Of a stretch of DNA of 15,832 nucleotides, positions 7,798 through 14,875 are shown one piece after another. A program made the translations under genes and the position numbers. Source of the stretch: Actinocrinis sp046724665 (GTDB lineage Bacteria > Actinomycetota > Actinomycetes > Streptomycetales > Catenulisporaceae); the NCBI GenBank assembly GCA_046724665.1, contig JBKOWZ010000073.1:1-15832 (forward strand). The letters run 5' to 3'. Under the pieces are notes generated by a model. That model made no database searches, had not been told where the DNA came from, and saw only the letters and a list, made by a program, of their open reading frames with translations. Numbering within the stretch: the first letter of the stretch is position 1; each line of letters starts with the position of its first letter.

Positions 7798-8651
7798 AAA
7801 GTGGCTGTCGACGCATGCTCGGCTCGATCGGGGATACAAGGGCTTACTCACCAGGCCGTCCATCGTTTTCCCGTGCACGAGCGCTGCACCTGGGCTGTGA
7901 GCAGCGCTATAGCTGGACCGCTGCCGACCTCGGAAGTCTGGTCGCGCCTGCGGCGGATGTCATGGGCTCGCGTGAAGCAAACCCGCCAGCCAGGATGCTG
8001 TCAAGGTTTGTGAATTCCCTGTTCGAAGTCGCCCCAGGGCAGTCTTGCGCCGGAGGTATCAGCACCATGCACCTGCGCCCCCAGCGGATAGCAGCTGCGT
8101 TCGCATCTGCGCCGTGCTCGAACACGCGGGATCAGACGACACCTGAGGGCGAGCGGCGAGGCGCGAATCGCGCCGAGAGCTGCCCCATCCTGCCCACCAG
8201 GCGTCCGCGAAGCGAGTAAGACTGTTGACCCCGCCCCCGGGGCGACAAGCGGCCGTGCACACGGAATCGACAGCGCACCGTGACGACCGGCGGCCGCGTG
8301 CTGGCAGTGACTGGCAGGGGTGCGGACGACGTCGAGCCTACGTGCCGGCGCAGGCAGCGAGTCGCCGCCGGTGAAAGTTGCGCGACAGACGCCGCCATCC
8401 GAACTGCTCGCCCTCGGACAGGTCGACTGACCGGACCGGGACCGGAGGTGCGCAGCCACCCGGGCTGGTACCGCTACATCACCCTCGCGACGCTCGCCCA
8501 CGCGTTCCTCGCCGCTCTCGCCGTGACGACGGCGGCAAAAGGGGAACCACTGACACCACCAAGACATCGCCCGCCGATGCCACTACCAGCGACACCACAG
8601 GTCAGGACAAGTAATACAACTGGAGTACTAGGACCCTCTTGATCCCAATCC
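7798..8651. other. Gene-poor interval of about 850 bp
   Basis: No intact gene is convincing here: frames on both strands lack recognisable domains or good ribosome sites, and their translations are Arg/Pro/Ser-rich out-of-phase peptides. The only recognisable content is the transposase remnant at about 8421-8549. No clear hairpin terminator was found after the hydrolase end at 8652. The interval looks like decayed insertion DNA between the cellulase and the minus-strand operon. Confidence 0.5.
8421..8549 (+). pseudogene. C-terminal remnant of an IS701-like DDE transposase
   Basis: In the frame starting at 8442 the peptide reads EVRSHPGWYRYITLATLAH followed by AFLAALAV and AAKGEP. This closely resembles the conserved end of actinobacterial IS701/IS4-type transposases, where a TGLD-x-Y-x-VR segment is followed by WYRHITL and LAHAFLAV. 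The preceding block, which should hold the last catalytic Glu and GLDxYxVR, is only vaguely recognisable in shifted frames, and nothing of the DDE core remains. No terminal inverted repeats could be paired. The family assignment rests on memory of the motif and is moderately secure; that it is non-functional is clear. Confidence 0.6.
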
Positions 8652-9560
8652 TCACTTGTCAGGCCCTCTTGCAACATGCCGCAGCACGTTGGAAGCAAGT
8701 TGCGCCGGGCTCTCGGTCGGCACCCAATGGCCCACGTTGTCCAAGGCCACGAACTCGTACGGCGCGCGCACTTCACGCCGGGTGCGTTGTGCGGTCGACT
8801 CGACGATCACATCGTTCGCCCGGCCCCAGATGAACATCGTCGGAACGTCGATCGGCCGTCGACGCAGCAGGTAGAGCAGGCCGAGCGGCACGGCGCGGTA
8901 CCAGGCGAGGGCGGCCCAGACGCCGCGTGGCGTCTCAAGCATCCGTTGGACGCAGGACGCTGCTATCACCTCGTCCAGGCCTGTACGCGCGATCACCCTG
9001 GTGGCGAATCGGCCGTGGCCATAGTTGAAGATCAGCTCTGGCAGCACCGGGAGTTGAAAGAAGGAGACGTACCAGGAGCGTCGTAGCTGCGCGGGCGAGA
9101 ACGCCGAGCGGGCGAGAGCCCGCGGATGTGGCATGGAGACGACGGACAACGTGCGTACCCGGCTTGGCTCGTACGCTGCCAATGCCCACGCGACAACGCC
9201 GCCCCAGTCGTGCCCGACCACATGCGCCCGCTCGACGCTCAGGGAGTCCAGGAGTGCGATGGCGTCCGCGACCAGTCGACGCACCGTGTAGCCGGAGATC
9301 CGAGCGGTGGTCGCCTCGGACGTATAGCCGCGCTGGAACAGCGCGAGCACCCGATAACCGGCGCGGACCAGCTCCGGGGCCACCTCGTCCCAGACGCTGG
9401 CGTCCTGTGGGAAACCGTGCAGCAGCAGGAAGACGGGCCGGTCGTCAGCCTTCTGGCTCTTGTGGTTCGACAGATCGCTGTCGAAGGCCCGGAACATCAG
9501 GCCGTCGTGTTCGAAGTGGTGCACTCTCGCGCCGTGGCCGAACCCCGCGCCGTCGCTCAT
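8652..9560 (-). CDS. Alpha/beta hydrolase, epoxide-hydrolase type
   Basis: This is a soluble alpha/beta-hydrolase of about 302 residues. It keeps the oxyanion motif HGFPQ, the nucleophile elbow GHDWGG with Asp as nucleophile, an acid Asp in GRANDVIV and the catalytic His in VGHWVP. In numbering from the TTG at 9572 these are residues 52, 122, 254 and 282. An Asp nucleophile in GHDWGG points to epoxide hydrolase or haloalkane dehalogenase rather than esterase; a helical cap with aromatic residues (RRSWYVSFFQ) lies between. The start is set at ATG 9560, which has GAGGGG immediately upstream; a TTG at 9572 is less likely. It is the last gene of a three-gene operon and overlaps the end of the desaturase-like frame by 116 bp. 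Substrate unknown. Confidence 0.9.
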   Translation of the reverse strand: MSDGAGFGHGARVHHFEHDGLMFRAFDSDLSNHKSQKADDRPVFLLLHGFPQDASVWDEVAPELVRAGYRVLALFQRGYTSEATTARISGYTVRRLVADAIALLDSLSVERAHVVGHDWGGVVAWALAAYEPSRVRTLSVVSMPHPRALARSAFSPAQLRRSWYVSFFQLPVLPELIFNYGHGRFATRVIARTGLDEVIAASCVQRMLETPRGVWAALAWYRAVPLGLLYLLRRRPIDVPTMFIWGRANDVIVESTAQRTRREVRAPYEFVALDNVGHWVPTESPAQLASNVLRHVARGPDK

Positions 9561-10383
9561 TCGTCCCCTCAATCGTCGAAGCCAGGAAGCGTTCCATCAC
9601 GTTCAGGCCGGACAGCCCAGGCAGGGCCGCGACGAGTCGGTCCATCCGCAACAACCGGTCGACCAGCGCACGATCGGCCAGCAGCGGCTGGAAGACATCC
9701 GCCCACCCCGCGGCGCCGAACAGGCGGACTCCCGGCGGCTTCCAGTCGCTCTCTATCAGGTACCGCACGACGCGCCGCGCGACCGCGCTCTCGGCCAGCA
9801 CCGCGTCGGCGCCGTGCCGGTAAAAGCGCATGTGCCGCGCCTCCTGACGGGCGATCCGCCGCAGCACGTTGGCCGAGGCCGGCTCAGCGACGCGGTCCGC
9901 CAGCGCGGTGTAGGCGGTCAACGCCACGTATTCCTGTAGTCCACCGATCGTGAGGTAGGCGGCGAGCATCGCCTGCGGGAAGAGCCGTGCCAGCCAGGTC
10001 TTGGACAGCATGGTGAGCGCCCGCGACGCGCGGTAGAGCCGCCCGTGCGATCGTCTGCGCCGTCCTTCCGGCGCGCCGTACTTGGCCGCGAGGGCGGCCA
10101 GTGCACGAGCGTGCTCGGACTCCTCGGCCAGCCAGATCGCGTTGAATTCGCGGACCGGGGCCAGTCGGGCGACTCCGCTGCGGCGGATGATCACCTGCAT
10201 GTAGAAGGAGATGTCCTCGATGTCCGCGAGGGCCGCGAGCATCCGCGCCAGCGGCGGATCCGGTGCGGGGGTGATCGCCGCGACCTCGCCGCGCCAGTCC
10301 ACCGGCCCCCAGCCGGGCAGTAATCCCTCGAGTGTCCGGGCCAGGACGTCCTCGTGGCGCGCACTCACCGAGCGCCGGCTCAC
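9445..10383 (-). CDS. Di-iron acyl-ACP desaturase-like (ferritin-like) protein
   Basis: This 312-residue helical protein carries all six expected di-iron ligands of the acyl-ACP desaturase/ferritin-like fold: Glu56 (ADIEDIS), Glu88 and His91 (AEESEH), Glu151 (LQEY), and Glu181 and His184 (RQEARH). The block RIARQEARHMRFYRH closely resembles the fourth-helix motif of plant and mycobacterial acyl-ACP desaturases (DesA type). It probably introduces a double bond into, or oxidises, an acyl chain using O2; an alkane oxygenase-like role is possible. The GTG start overlaps the stop of the membrane-protein gene (GTGA), showing translational coupling. The last 39 residues are Arg/Pro-rich and lie over the start of the hydrolase gene. 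They resemble out-of-phase readthrough, so the natural C-terminus may be near residue 273. Confidence 0.84.
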   Translation of the reverse strand: MSRRSVSARHEDVLARTLEGLLPGWGPVDWRGEVAAITPAPDPPLARMLAALADIEDISFYMQVIIRRSGVARLAPVREFNAIWLAEESEHARALAALAAKYGAPEGRRRRSHGRLYRASRALTMLSKTWLARLFPQAMLAAYLTIGGLQEYVALTAYTALADRVAEPASANVLRRIARQEARHMRFYRHGADAVLAESAVARRVVRYLIESDWKPPGVRLFGAAGWADVFQPLLADRALVDRLLRMDRLVAALPGLSGLNVMERFLASTIEGTNERRRGVRPRRESAPLRTRRPDVPGLRQRSVEPQEPEG

Positions 10384-11597
10384 CGGGGCACCAGCAGGGC
10401 GATCAGCGCGGGCAGGATTGCCAGCGCGTTCGCGCCGGCGGTAGCCGCGAACAGGGCGAGGTCCTTGGCGGACTTGAACGGGAGCGTCGGAATTCTGCGC
10501 ACCAGGGCGATCCGCGCGGCGAGCGCGTCCTGCATCGCGATCCGCTGGTAAGGCGGCAGATCCGGGCCTATCGAAGCCGCTTGTTCGTCCAGGCTTTCGA
10601 TCTCTGCCTCCTTGTAGCGAAGGATCTTGCTACGCGCGAACAGTGGTGGGAATGCCAGATAGAGCGGCAGGGTGAGAACCCACTGGAGCGACGCCGCCGC
10701 CAGCGGGCCGAACAGCACACCGGGCTGGAGCGTGGCGGCGACGCAGATCAGTGCGAGGCCGTGAATGCCGACCTCGATGTAGGTAGCGGCTACGATCTCG
10801 CGCACCGGCTTCCAGCCGAAGTATCCGTCCTTGTTGATCGGGTCCGCGCCGAAATCCATCACAGCACGGGATTGCCACAATGCCCAGATGATCCGGATAC
10901 CGACCAGATTCTGTTGGGTGATCGCGTAAACGCCCCAGGTGCCGAACGCGAAGTACACCGCGGCGCCGTATGGGTTGCCATGCGGGGAAGCCCACCAGGA
11001 CCGGTAGGCGGCCAGCGCCCAGGCATGCGAGTCGCCGTCCTTCGGCGCGAGCGCGTAAAACACTCCGTCGCGGCTCTGATGCGCCATCAGCACCAGAAAG
11101 ACCACCGCCATCGCGAGCATCACCCACGGCGCGATCCGCCCGACCCGCCGGATGTCCCGATTCGCGGCCTCTACCTCCCGGCGGAAGGCAAGCAGACCTT
11201 CCTCGTCGCGCAACCGCATGGAACCTCGGCCGGACATATGGCTGACCATCGTGGCGAACCCGGTCCACTGACGATGGATCAGGATCGGCGTGACGGCGAG
11301 CGTGACCGCCGCGACCAGCGAGAGCACGTCTCGCAGGATCGGAAAGTACGTGTCCTGTGGTACTGCGCAGCGCCCGGTAGACGAGTGATCGAGCTTGAGG
11401 TAAGTGCGCAGATCCGAGCAGATCTGCCAACCGGCGTCTCCGTGCGGAGGCTGGCCGACTGACAATACGAGCACGAGGGTGGCCAGCACGCAGAACGGCA
11501 AGAGAACGAGCAGCCGCGCCAGCCGCCTCTTGGATGTCAGACCCAGCAGCGACGGCTCCCCCGGAAAGGGATCGAAGTCGGGTAGCGGATCGCTCAC
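10380..11597 (-). CDS. Multi-pass membrane protein of unknown function
   Basis: I do not recognise this 405-residue protein. Roughly seven hydrophobic spans can be seen: about 26-48, 87-107, 155-172, 211-240, 267-290, 294-316 and 380-403. An extracytoplasmic loop after the first span (49-86) holds two Cys (60 and 77), and a charged stretch (320-370) lies before the last span. The N-terminus is acidic and Pro-rich without a signal peptide. It is the first gene of the operon and is coupled by a 4-bp stop/start overlap to the desaturase-like gene, so it may anchor or supply that enzyme, or transport its lipid substrate; this is inference. The start is GTG at 11597, with no good ribosome site, so the start is uncertain. 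Confidence 0.8.
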   Translation of the reverse strand: MSDPLPDFDPFPGEPSLLGLTSKRRLARLLVLLPFCVLATLVLVLSVGQPPHGDAGWQICSDLRTYLKLDHSSTGRCAVPQDTYFPILRDVLSLVAAVTLAVTPILIHRQWTGFATMVSHMSGRGSMRLRDEEGLLAFRREVEAANRDIRRVGRIAPWVMLAMAVVFLVLMAHQSRDGVFYALAPKDGDSHAWALAAYRSWWASPHGNPYGAAVYFAFGTWGVYAITQQNLVGIRIIWALWQSRAVMDFGADPINKDGYFGWKPVREIVAATYIEVGIHGLALICVAATLQPGVLFGPLAAASLQWVLTLPLYLAFPPLFARSKILRYKEAEIESLDEQAASIGPDLPPYQRIAMQDALAARIALVRRIPTLPFKSAKDLALFAATAGANALAILPALIALLVPR

Positions 11598-11832
11598 GAC
11601 GCGCCGCTACCCGAACGTATGAGCCGCCACTTCGACGAGCACAGAGCTCGCAATACAGTCATTTGACACCCACCCCGCCCTGACCCAAGGTGACCGCACG
11701 ACAAGAAGTTCGGCGTGCCGTGGGTCAAACCAGTCAGGAAGGCGTCGCGCCGATCGTCACGCCGCTGATGAGAACCAGAGTAGTACTCGAATACCCAACT
11801 TGGTCGCGATACGAACCGCACTACTCTGATCC
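11598..11832. other. Intergenic region with a spaced 9-bp inverted repeat
   Basis: No gene is evident. CAGAGTAGT at 11776-11784 is matched in inverted form by ACTACTCTG at 11820-11828, 35 bp apart; GAGTAGTACTC (11778-11788) is itself a short palindrome. A TTGACA occurs at 11663-11668 with a poor -10 (CAAGGT) 17 bp on. The promoter of the minus-strand membrane-protein operon must lie here, but I could not pick it with confidence. Confidence 0.4.
11800..11827 (+). promoter_or_regulatory. Candidate leaderless promoter
   Basis: TTGGTC (11800-11805) and TACTCT (11822-11827) are separated by 16 bp. The -10 box ends 5 nt before the ATG at 11833, which would place the transcript start on the start codon. 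Its right half coincides with one arm of the inverted repeat described for this interval. Confidence 0.35.
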
Positions 11833-11949
11833 ATGCGCACCGGCCACGCCTGGGCCACACGAAACGGCTACACGCTGGTCACCGACGGCGCCAACTACCG
11901 AGCCTGGGTCCGCGGTCTGCGGAAACGCCGTGACCGGTGCCCGGCCTGA
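11833..11949 (+). CDS. Possible leaderless 38-residue protein or gene fragment
   Basis: A short frame runs from ATG at 11833 to TGA at 11949. It starts MRTGHAWATRNGYTLVTDG, continues ANYRAWVRGL and ends basic (RKRRDRCPA). The composition, with three Trp/Tyr-containing segments and a basic tail, looks more protein-like than most chance frames in GC-rich DNA. There is no ribosome site, but a TACTCT -10 box ends 5 nt upstream, which would suit leaderless translation. I do not recognise a family. It could equally be the surviving end of a lost gene. Confidence 0.3.
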   Translation: MRTGHAWATRNGYTLVTDGANYRAWVRGLRKRRDRCPA

Positions 11950-11987
11950 AGTTGATCGGCGACTGTCGAGGCTTGAACGCTGCTGAG

Positions 11988-12488
11988 TTACAGGATGTCG
12001 CTTCGGTAAGTCGAGGCCAACTCAGCTGCCAGGCGGCGGCGCTGCGCGAGTTCGTCCTGCGACAGCTGCGGCGGCGGCGCGTCCTTGCCCGCGACGACAT
12101 CACCGATACGCATGAAGTACTCGTCCTGGCCGGCGGGGGTGCACATGCACAGCATGCGGGCCGGCGCACCCGAGACGTTGCGGAAGTTGTGCGGCGCGTT
12201 GGCCGGGACGTTGATCGTGGACCCGGCGCTTACGGTGTGCTTCTCGCCGCGGAAGGTGAACTCGATCTCGCCCTCGAGAATCGTGAACATCTCCTCGAAG
12301 TCGTGCCGGTGCGGCGGCGGACCGCCGCCGTCGGGCACGCGCATGTCGATCAGGCAGTATCGGCCGTTGGTCTGCTCGCCGGTGATCAGCATCGCGTAGG
12401 TGTTGCCCACCAGCGAGATATACGTCGTGCTCGGATCGTCGGGGTTCGCCACGGTCAACGAACGGGAGGGATCGTCATCGGGGATCAT
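11988..12488 (-). CDS. Cupin-domain protein
   Basis: This 166-residue single-domain cupin probably binds a metal. Cupin motif 1 is PPPHRHDFEEMFTILEGEIEF at about 57-77 (given here in outline), with His60, His62 and Glu66 as ligands. Motif 2, INVPANAPHNFRN, is near 92-104, with His100 as the fourth ligand. All four are present. Proteins of this type are dioxygenases, isomerases or sensors; the substrate cannot be read. The ATG start has AAGGAG nine bases upstream. It lies 47 bp after the oxidoreductase on the same strand, so the two form an operon. That operon is probably repressed by the MarR protein through the operators at 13511-13560. Confidence 0.88.
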   Translation of the reverse strand: MIPDDDPSRSLTVANPDDPSTTYISLVGNTYAMLITGEQTNGRYCLIDMRVPDGGGPPPHRHDFEEMFTILEGEIEFTFRGEKHTVSAGSTINVPANAPHNFRNVSGAPARMLCMCTPAGQDEYFMRIGDVVAGKDAPPPQLSQDELAQRRRLAAELASTYRSDIL

Positions 12489-12535
12489 CGTGGTCGTCTC
12501 CTTGGGAGATCGGTGGGGCGGGAGTCGAACAGCGG

Positions 12536-13480
12536 TCAGGCGGCGGGCGCGACGACGACGACCTTGCCGCCGGGCAGTCTGCCCGCGGCGGCGTCGGCGT
12601 GCAGGGCCGGCAGGTCGGCCAGCGGGACTCGCTGGGCCACCTCGATGCGCAGCTCACCGGAGTCGACAAGCGCGACCAGACGCGCGAGCTGGTCGGCGTC
12701 GCTGCGGACGAACACGTCGATGCCCTGTATTCCGCGCTCCTCATCGCTGGGCGCGGGCATCCACACCGTGGTGTTGGCCAGGACACCGCCGGGGCGGATC
12801 GCGCCGAGCAGTGCGGCCAGCTGCGCCGGTTCGATCGGCGCGAGGTTGAGCACGACATCGACCGCGGTCGTGGCTGCGGTCACCTCGGTGGTGGTGTGAT
12901 CGACGACCTCGTCCGCGCCGGCTGCCTTGACCCGGTCGCCGCTGCGCGGGCTCGCCGTGGCGATCACGTACGCGCCGGCGTTCTTGGCCAGTTGCACGGC
13001 GTAGCCGCCGACCGCCCCGCCCGCGCCGTTGATCAGCACGCGTCGGCCCGCCGTAAGCCTCGCGTGGTCGAACAGTGCCTGCCACGCGGTGAGCCCTACG
13101 AGCGGCAGCGCCGCGGCATCGGCCAAGGGGACGCTCGTGGGCGCCGGCGTGAGGATCTCGACCGGAGCCACGACGTACTGTGCGGCCGCGCCGTCGGCCA
13201 CCATCGGCAGGAACCCGACGACCTGGTCGCCGACCTCGAAACCCTCGACGCCCGCACCCAGCTCGGCGACCGTGCCGGACACGTCGATGCCCGGCGTGTG
13301 CGGCAGCGTCACCGGGATCGGCTCCTGCATGAAACCCGCGCGGATGTTGCCGTCGACTGCGTTGAACGACGTCGCGGCGACTCGGATCAACACCTGCCCG
13401 GTGCCGGGAACCGGCTGCTCGACGTCCTCGTAGCGCAGGACACTCGGGTCGCCGTACGCGTGGAAACGCACTGCCTTCAT
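12536..13480 (-). CDS. Zinc-free MDR oxidoreductase (quinone oxidoreductase-like)
   Basis: This 314-residue NADPH-dependent medium-chain dehydrogenase/reductase is of the quinone oxidoreductase type. The N-terminal GroES-like domain begins MKAVRFHAYGDPSVL and contains GIDVSGTVAELG (64-75). The Rossmann domain has the NADPH loop NGAGGAVGGYAVQLAK at 151-166. Structural and catalytic zinc Cys residues are absent, as expected for this branch. The ATG at 13480 is preferred because family proteins begin MKA; upstream in-frame starts would run into the operator. It probably detoxifies quinones or reactive carbonyls, a common target of MarR control. Two copies of the 16-bp operator lie upstream with a TATGGT -10 box. 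It is first of a two-gene unit with the cupin. Confidence 0.9.
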   Translation of the reverse strand: MKAVRFHAYGDPSVLRYEDVEQPVPGTGQVLIRVAATSFNAVDGNIRAGFMQEPIPVTLPHTPGIDVSGTVAELGAGVEGFEVGDQVVGFLPMVADGAAAQYVVAPVEILTPAPTSVPLADAAALPLVGLTAWQALFDHARLTAGRRVLINGAGGAVGGYAVQLAKNAGAYVIATASPRSGDRVKAAGADEVVDHTTTEVTAATTAVDVVLNLAPIEPAQLAALLGAIRPGGVLANTTVWMPAPSDEERGIQGIDVFVRSDADQLARLVALVDSGELRIEVAQRVPLADLPALHADAAAGRLPGGKVVVVAPAA

Positions 13481-13510
13481 CACAGGCCCTCGTCTCTCCC
13501 TCATCGAAGT

Positions 13511-13526
13511 GCTTCGCTTTCGAAGC
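13511..13526. promoter_or_regulatory. MarR operator candidate 1 (oxidoreductase, downstream site)
   Basis: GCTTCGCTTTCGAAGC matches the shared consensus GCTTYGNNTTCGAAGC. It sits inside a longer perfect palindrome: 13506-13516 pairs with 13521-13531, 11 bp around a 4-nt centre. It lies just downstream of the -10 box, around the expected transcript start. Confidence 0.7.
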
Positions 13527-13534
13527 ACTTCTTG

Positions 13535-13540
13535 ACCATA
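13535..13540 (-). promoter_or_regulatory. -10 box of the oxidoreductase promoter
   Basis: On the minus strand this reads TATGGT (TANNNT form), with TTTGCT 17 bp upstream as a weak -35. The spacer is almost filled by the operator at 13545-13560, and the other operator lies just downstream, so a bound repressor would block polymerase. Confidence 0.45.
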
Positions 13541-13544
13541 GCAC

Positions 13545-13560
13545 GCTTTGAATTCGAAGC
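13545..13560. promoter_or_regulatory. MarR operator candidate 2 (oxidoreductase, spacer site)
   Basis: GCTTTGAATTCGAAGC is a 16-bp near-perfect palindrome with one mismatched pair. It differs at only one base from the site before the MarR gene. Its centre is 34 bp from the centre of operator 1. It lies 4 bp upstream of the TATGGT -10 box. Confidence 0.75.
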
Positions 13561-13677
13561 AAACTGCCTGCGCGCGATGCCATCAGCTGCTGGGACCTGG
13601 CTGCCCGCGGCAGGCAGCAGGCGGAACTTCTCCTCGCTCTATGAGCCGGGAACCGCTGGGCTGGTCGGCCCGGACGC

Positions 13678-14338
13678 TCAGATCATCGCCTCGTCGCCGC
13701 TGCTGTCCAGGGTCATCAGGCGCTGAAGCTTCTCCTCGGGAGGGGAACCGGGCTCAGCCATGAAGACCAGCAAGTCCTGGCTCTCGTCGGAATCCAGGAG
13801 CCGCCAGCTGTACATCTCGGCCGCGCAGAGCGTGATCCTCAGGGGGATGGAGGGCGCGTTGCGCCGGGTCGGTGAACCAGCGATTGACCAGGTAGCGGGA
13901 CATGTCGCTGAAACGGGTGTGATCGCCGAACAGGGCAACCGCCCTGCGGGTTTGCAGCAACGTCTCCCCGAACTGGGAGAACACCATCGCTGGCGTGTCC
14001 GCCATGCGCTCGACGATGCGCCTCATGGCGGGACTGACGCGCTCGTCGCGCAGCGCGCCGCGGTGCCGCGTGCCCGGCGAGAGCGAACAGGTGCTCGCGC
14101 TCGCTCGGGCTCAGATTCAGCCCCGCGCCAGGGCCGCAAGCATCTGCTCGGACGGCATCGGACCGCGCTGCTGCTCGATCCAGCTGTAGTAGTCGGCCGA
14201 CATGCCGGCCAGCACCGCGACCTCCTCGCGGCGCAGCCCACCGGCACGACGCCGGGAGCCGCGTTGCAGCCCGACGTCCTCGGGCTGCAACGCCTGGCGG
14301 CGGGCTCGGAGAAATTCCGCCAGCAGCGCTCGGTCCAT
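13678..14338 (-). pseudogene. XRE-family regulator with MmyB-like domain, frameshifted
   Basis: The pieces of one regulator are spread over three frames. From ATG 14338 the first reads the XRE helix-turn-helix (LRREEVAVLAGMSADYYSWIEQQRG), as in actinobacterial XRE/MmyB regulators, and stops at 14117 just past LAALARG. A one-base loss in the G run near 14120-14124 puts the continuation LNLSPSEREHLFALAGH in the next frame. A second shift near 14050-14065 leads to MRRIVERMADTPAMVFS and RWFTDPAQRALHP. A third jump near 13800-13880 leads to the typical ending LLVFMAEPGSPPEEKLQRL and the stop at 13678. Compared with the family (about 280 residues), much of the ligand-binding domain between the last two pieces is missing. 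It lies 15 bp downstream of the MarR gene. The helix-turn-helix could still be made as a 73-residue peptide. Confidence 0.82.
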
Positions 14339-14353
14339 CGCTCCGTCCGCTTT

Positions 14354-14860
14354 TCAGCCGGTGCGGTTGCGTCCGGCGCGAGGTTTGGCGGACCGCGGAG
14401 GGGTGGCGCGCATATGGTCGCGGACACGGCCGAGGATGGTGCTGAGGGCGGTGAGGTCCTCATCGGCCATGGGATCGAACAGGAGCTGCCGGACGCGCTC
14501 GACATGCCCGGGAAGCATATGGGCGATCAGGTTCCGGCCGGCACCGGTGACAGTCACGATGACACTGCGCTCGTCATCCGGCGAAGGCGACCGGGTGATC
14601 AGGCCGCGCTTGTCCAACAGCCCCGCCTGATAGGTGAGTCCGCTGCGGCTGTAGACGACGCCGTCGGCCAGATCGGTCATCCGCAGTCGGCCCTCGGGCG
14701 CGTCCACCAGGCGGGCCAAGATCTGGAACTGCACGTAGCTGAGGTCACCCTCGGCGCGCAGGTGCTCGTCCACGGCGTATTGGAGAAGGCTGCTGACTTC
14801 CATCAAGGCGAAGTAGGCACCGAGTTGCTCCGAGTTCAGGCCGGGTGTCGGGTCATTCAC
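14354..14860 (-). CDS. MarR-family transcriptional regulator
   Basis: This 168-residue dimeric winged-helix regulator has LSYVQFQILARL (40-51) leading into the helix-turn-helix RMTDLADGVVYSRSGLTYQAGLL in outline (about 60-82), and the wing with SPSPDDERSVIVTVTGAGR (91-109), including the conserved Asp-Asp-Arg turn. The C-terminal dimer helices are followed by a basic tail (152-168). The GTG start at 14860 lies 6 nt after a TAGGAT box (14867-14872), which may be a -10 for a leaderless transcript or, less likely, provide an AGGA ribosome site. The operator at 14876-14891 is 3 bp upstream of that box, which fits autorepression. Two more copies stand before the oxidoreductase-cupin operon, its likely target. 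The ligand is probably a phenolic or oxidised compound (inference from the family). Confidence 0.92.
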   Translation of the reverse strand: MNDPTPGLNSEQLGAYFALMEVSSLLQYAVDEHLRAEGDLSYVQFQILARLVDAPEGRLRMTDLADGVVYSRSGLTYQAGLLDKRGLITRSPSPDDERSVIVTVTGAGRNLIAHMLPGHVERVRQLLFDPMADEDLTALSTILGRVRDHMRATPPRSAKPRAGRNRTG

Positions 14861-14866
14861 CCCACG

Positions 14867-14872
14867 ATCCTA
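14867..14872 (-). promoter_or_regulatory. -10 box of the MarR promoter
   Basis: TAGGAT on the minus strand stands 6 nt before the GTG start and 3 bp downstream of the operator. This repeats the operator/-10 arrangement at the oxidoreductase promoter. A good -35 is not visible. Confidence 0.45.
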
Positions 14873-14875
14873 CTT

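Noticed and set aside
6181..8013. A 610-residue plus-strand frame opposite the cellulase
   Set aside because: It lies antisense to a clear signal peptide-CBM2-GH5 protein and shows only Arg/Gly/Val-rich composition; typical GC-driven shadow.
8001..8567. A 188-residue minus-strand frame in the gene-poor interval
   Set aside because: No recognisable motif, odd Arg/Ser/Cys-rich composition and no ribosome site; it runs opposite the transposase remnant.
10332..11462. A 376-residue plus-strand frame opposite the membrane protein
   Set aside because: The opposite strand encodes a protein with clear membrane spans coupled to the next gene; this frame is Arg/His/Asp-rich with no domain.
1872..12488. 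The N-hydroxylase and the cupin as a hydrazine-synthetase-type system
   Set aside because: Known N-N bond systems pair an N-hydroxylase with a cupin/MetRS-like fusion, but this cupin is 166 residues, has no synthetase domain, is about 9 kb away and shares an operon and operators with the oxidoreductase.
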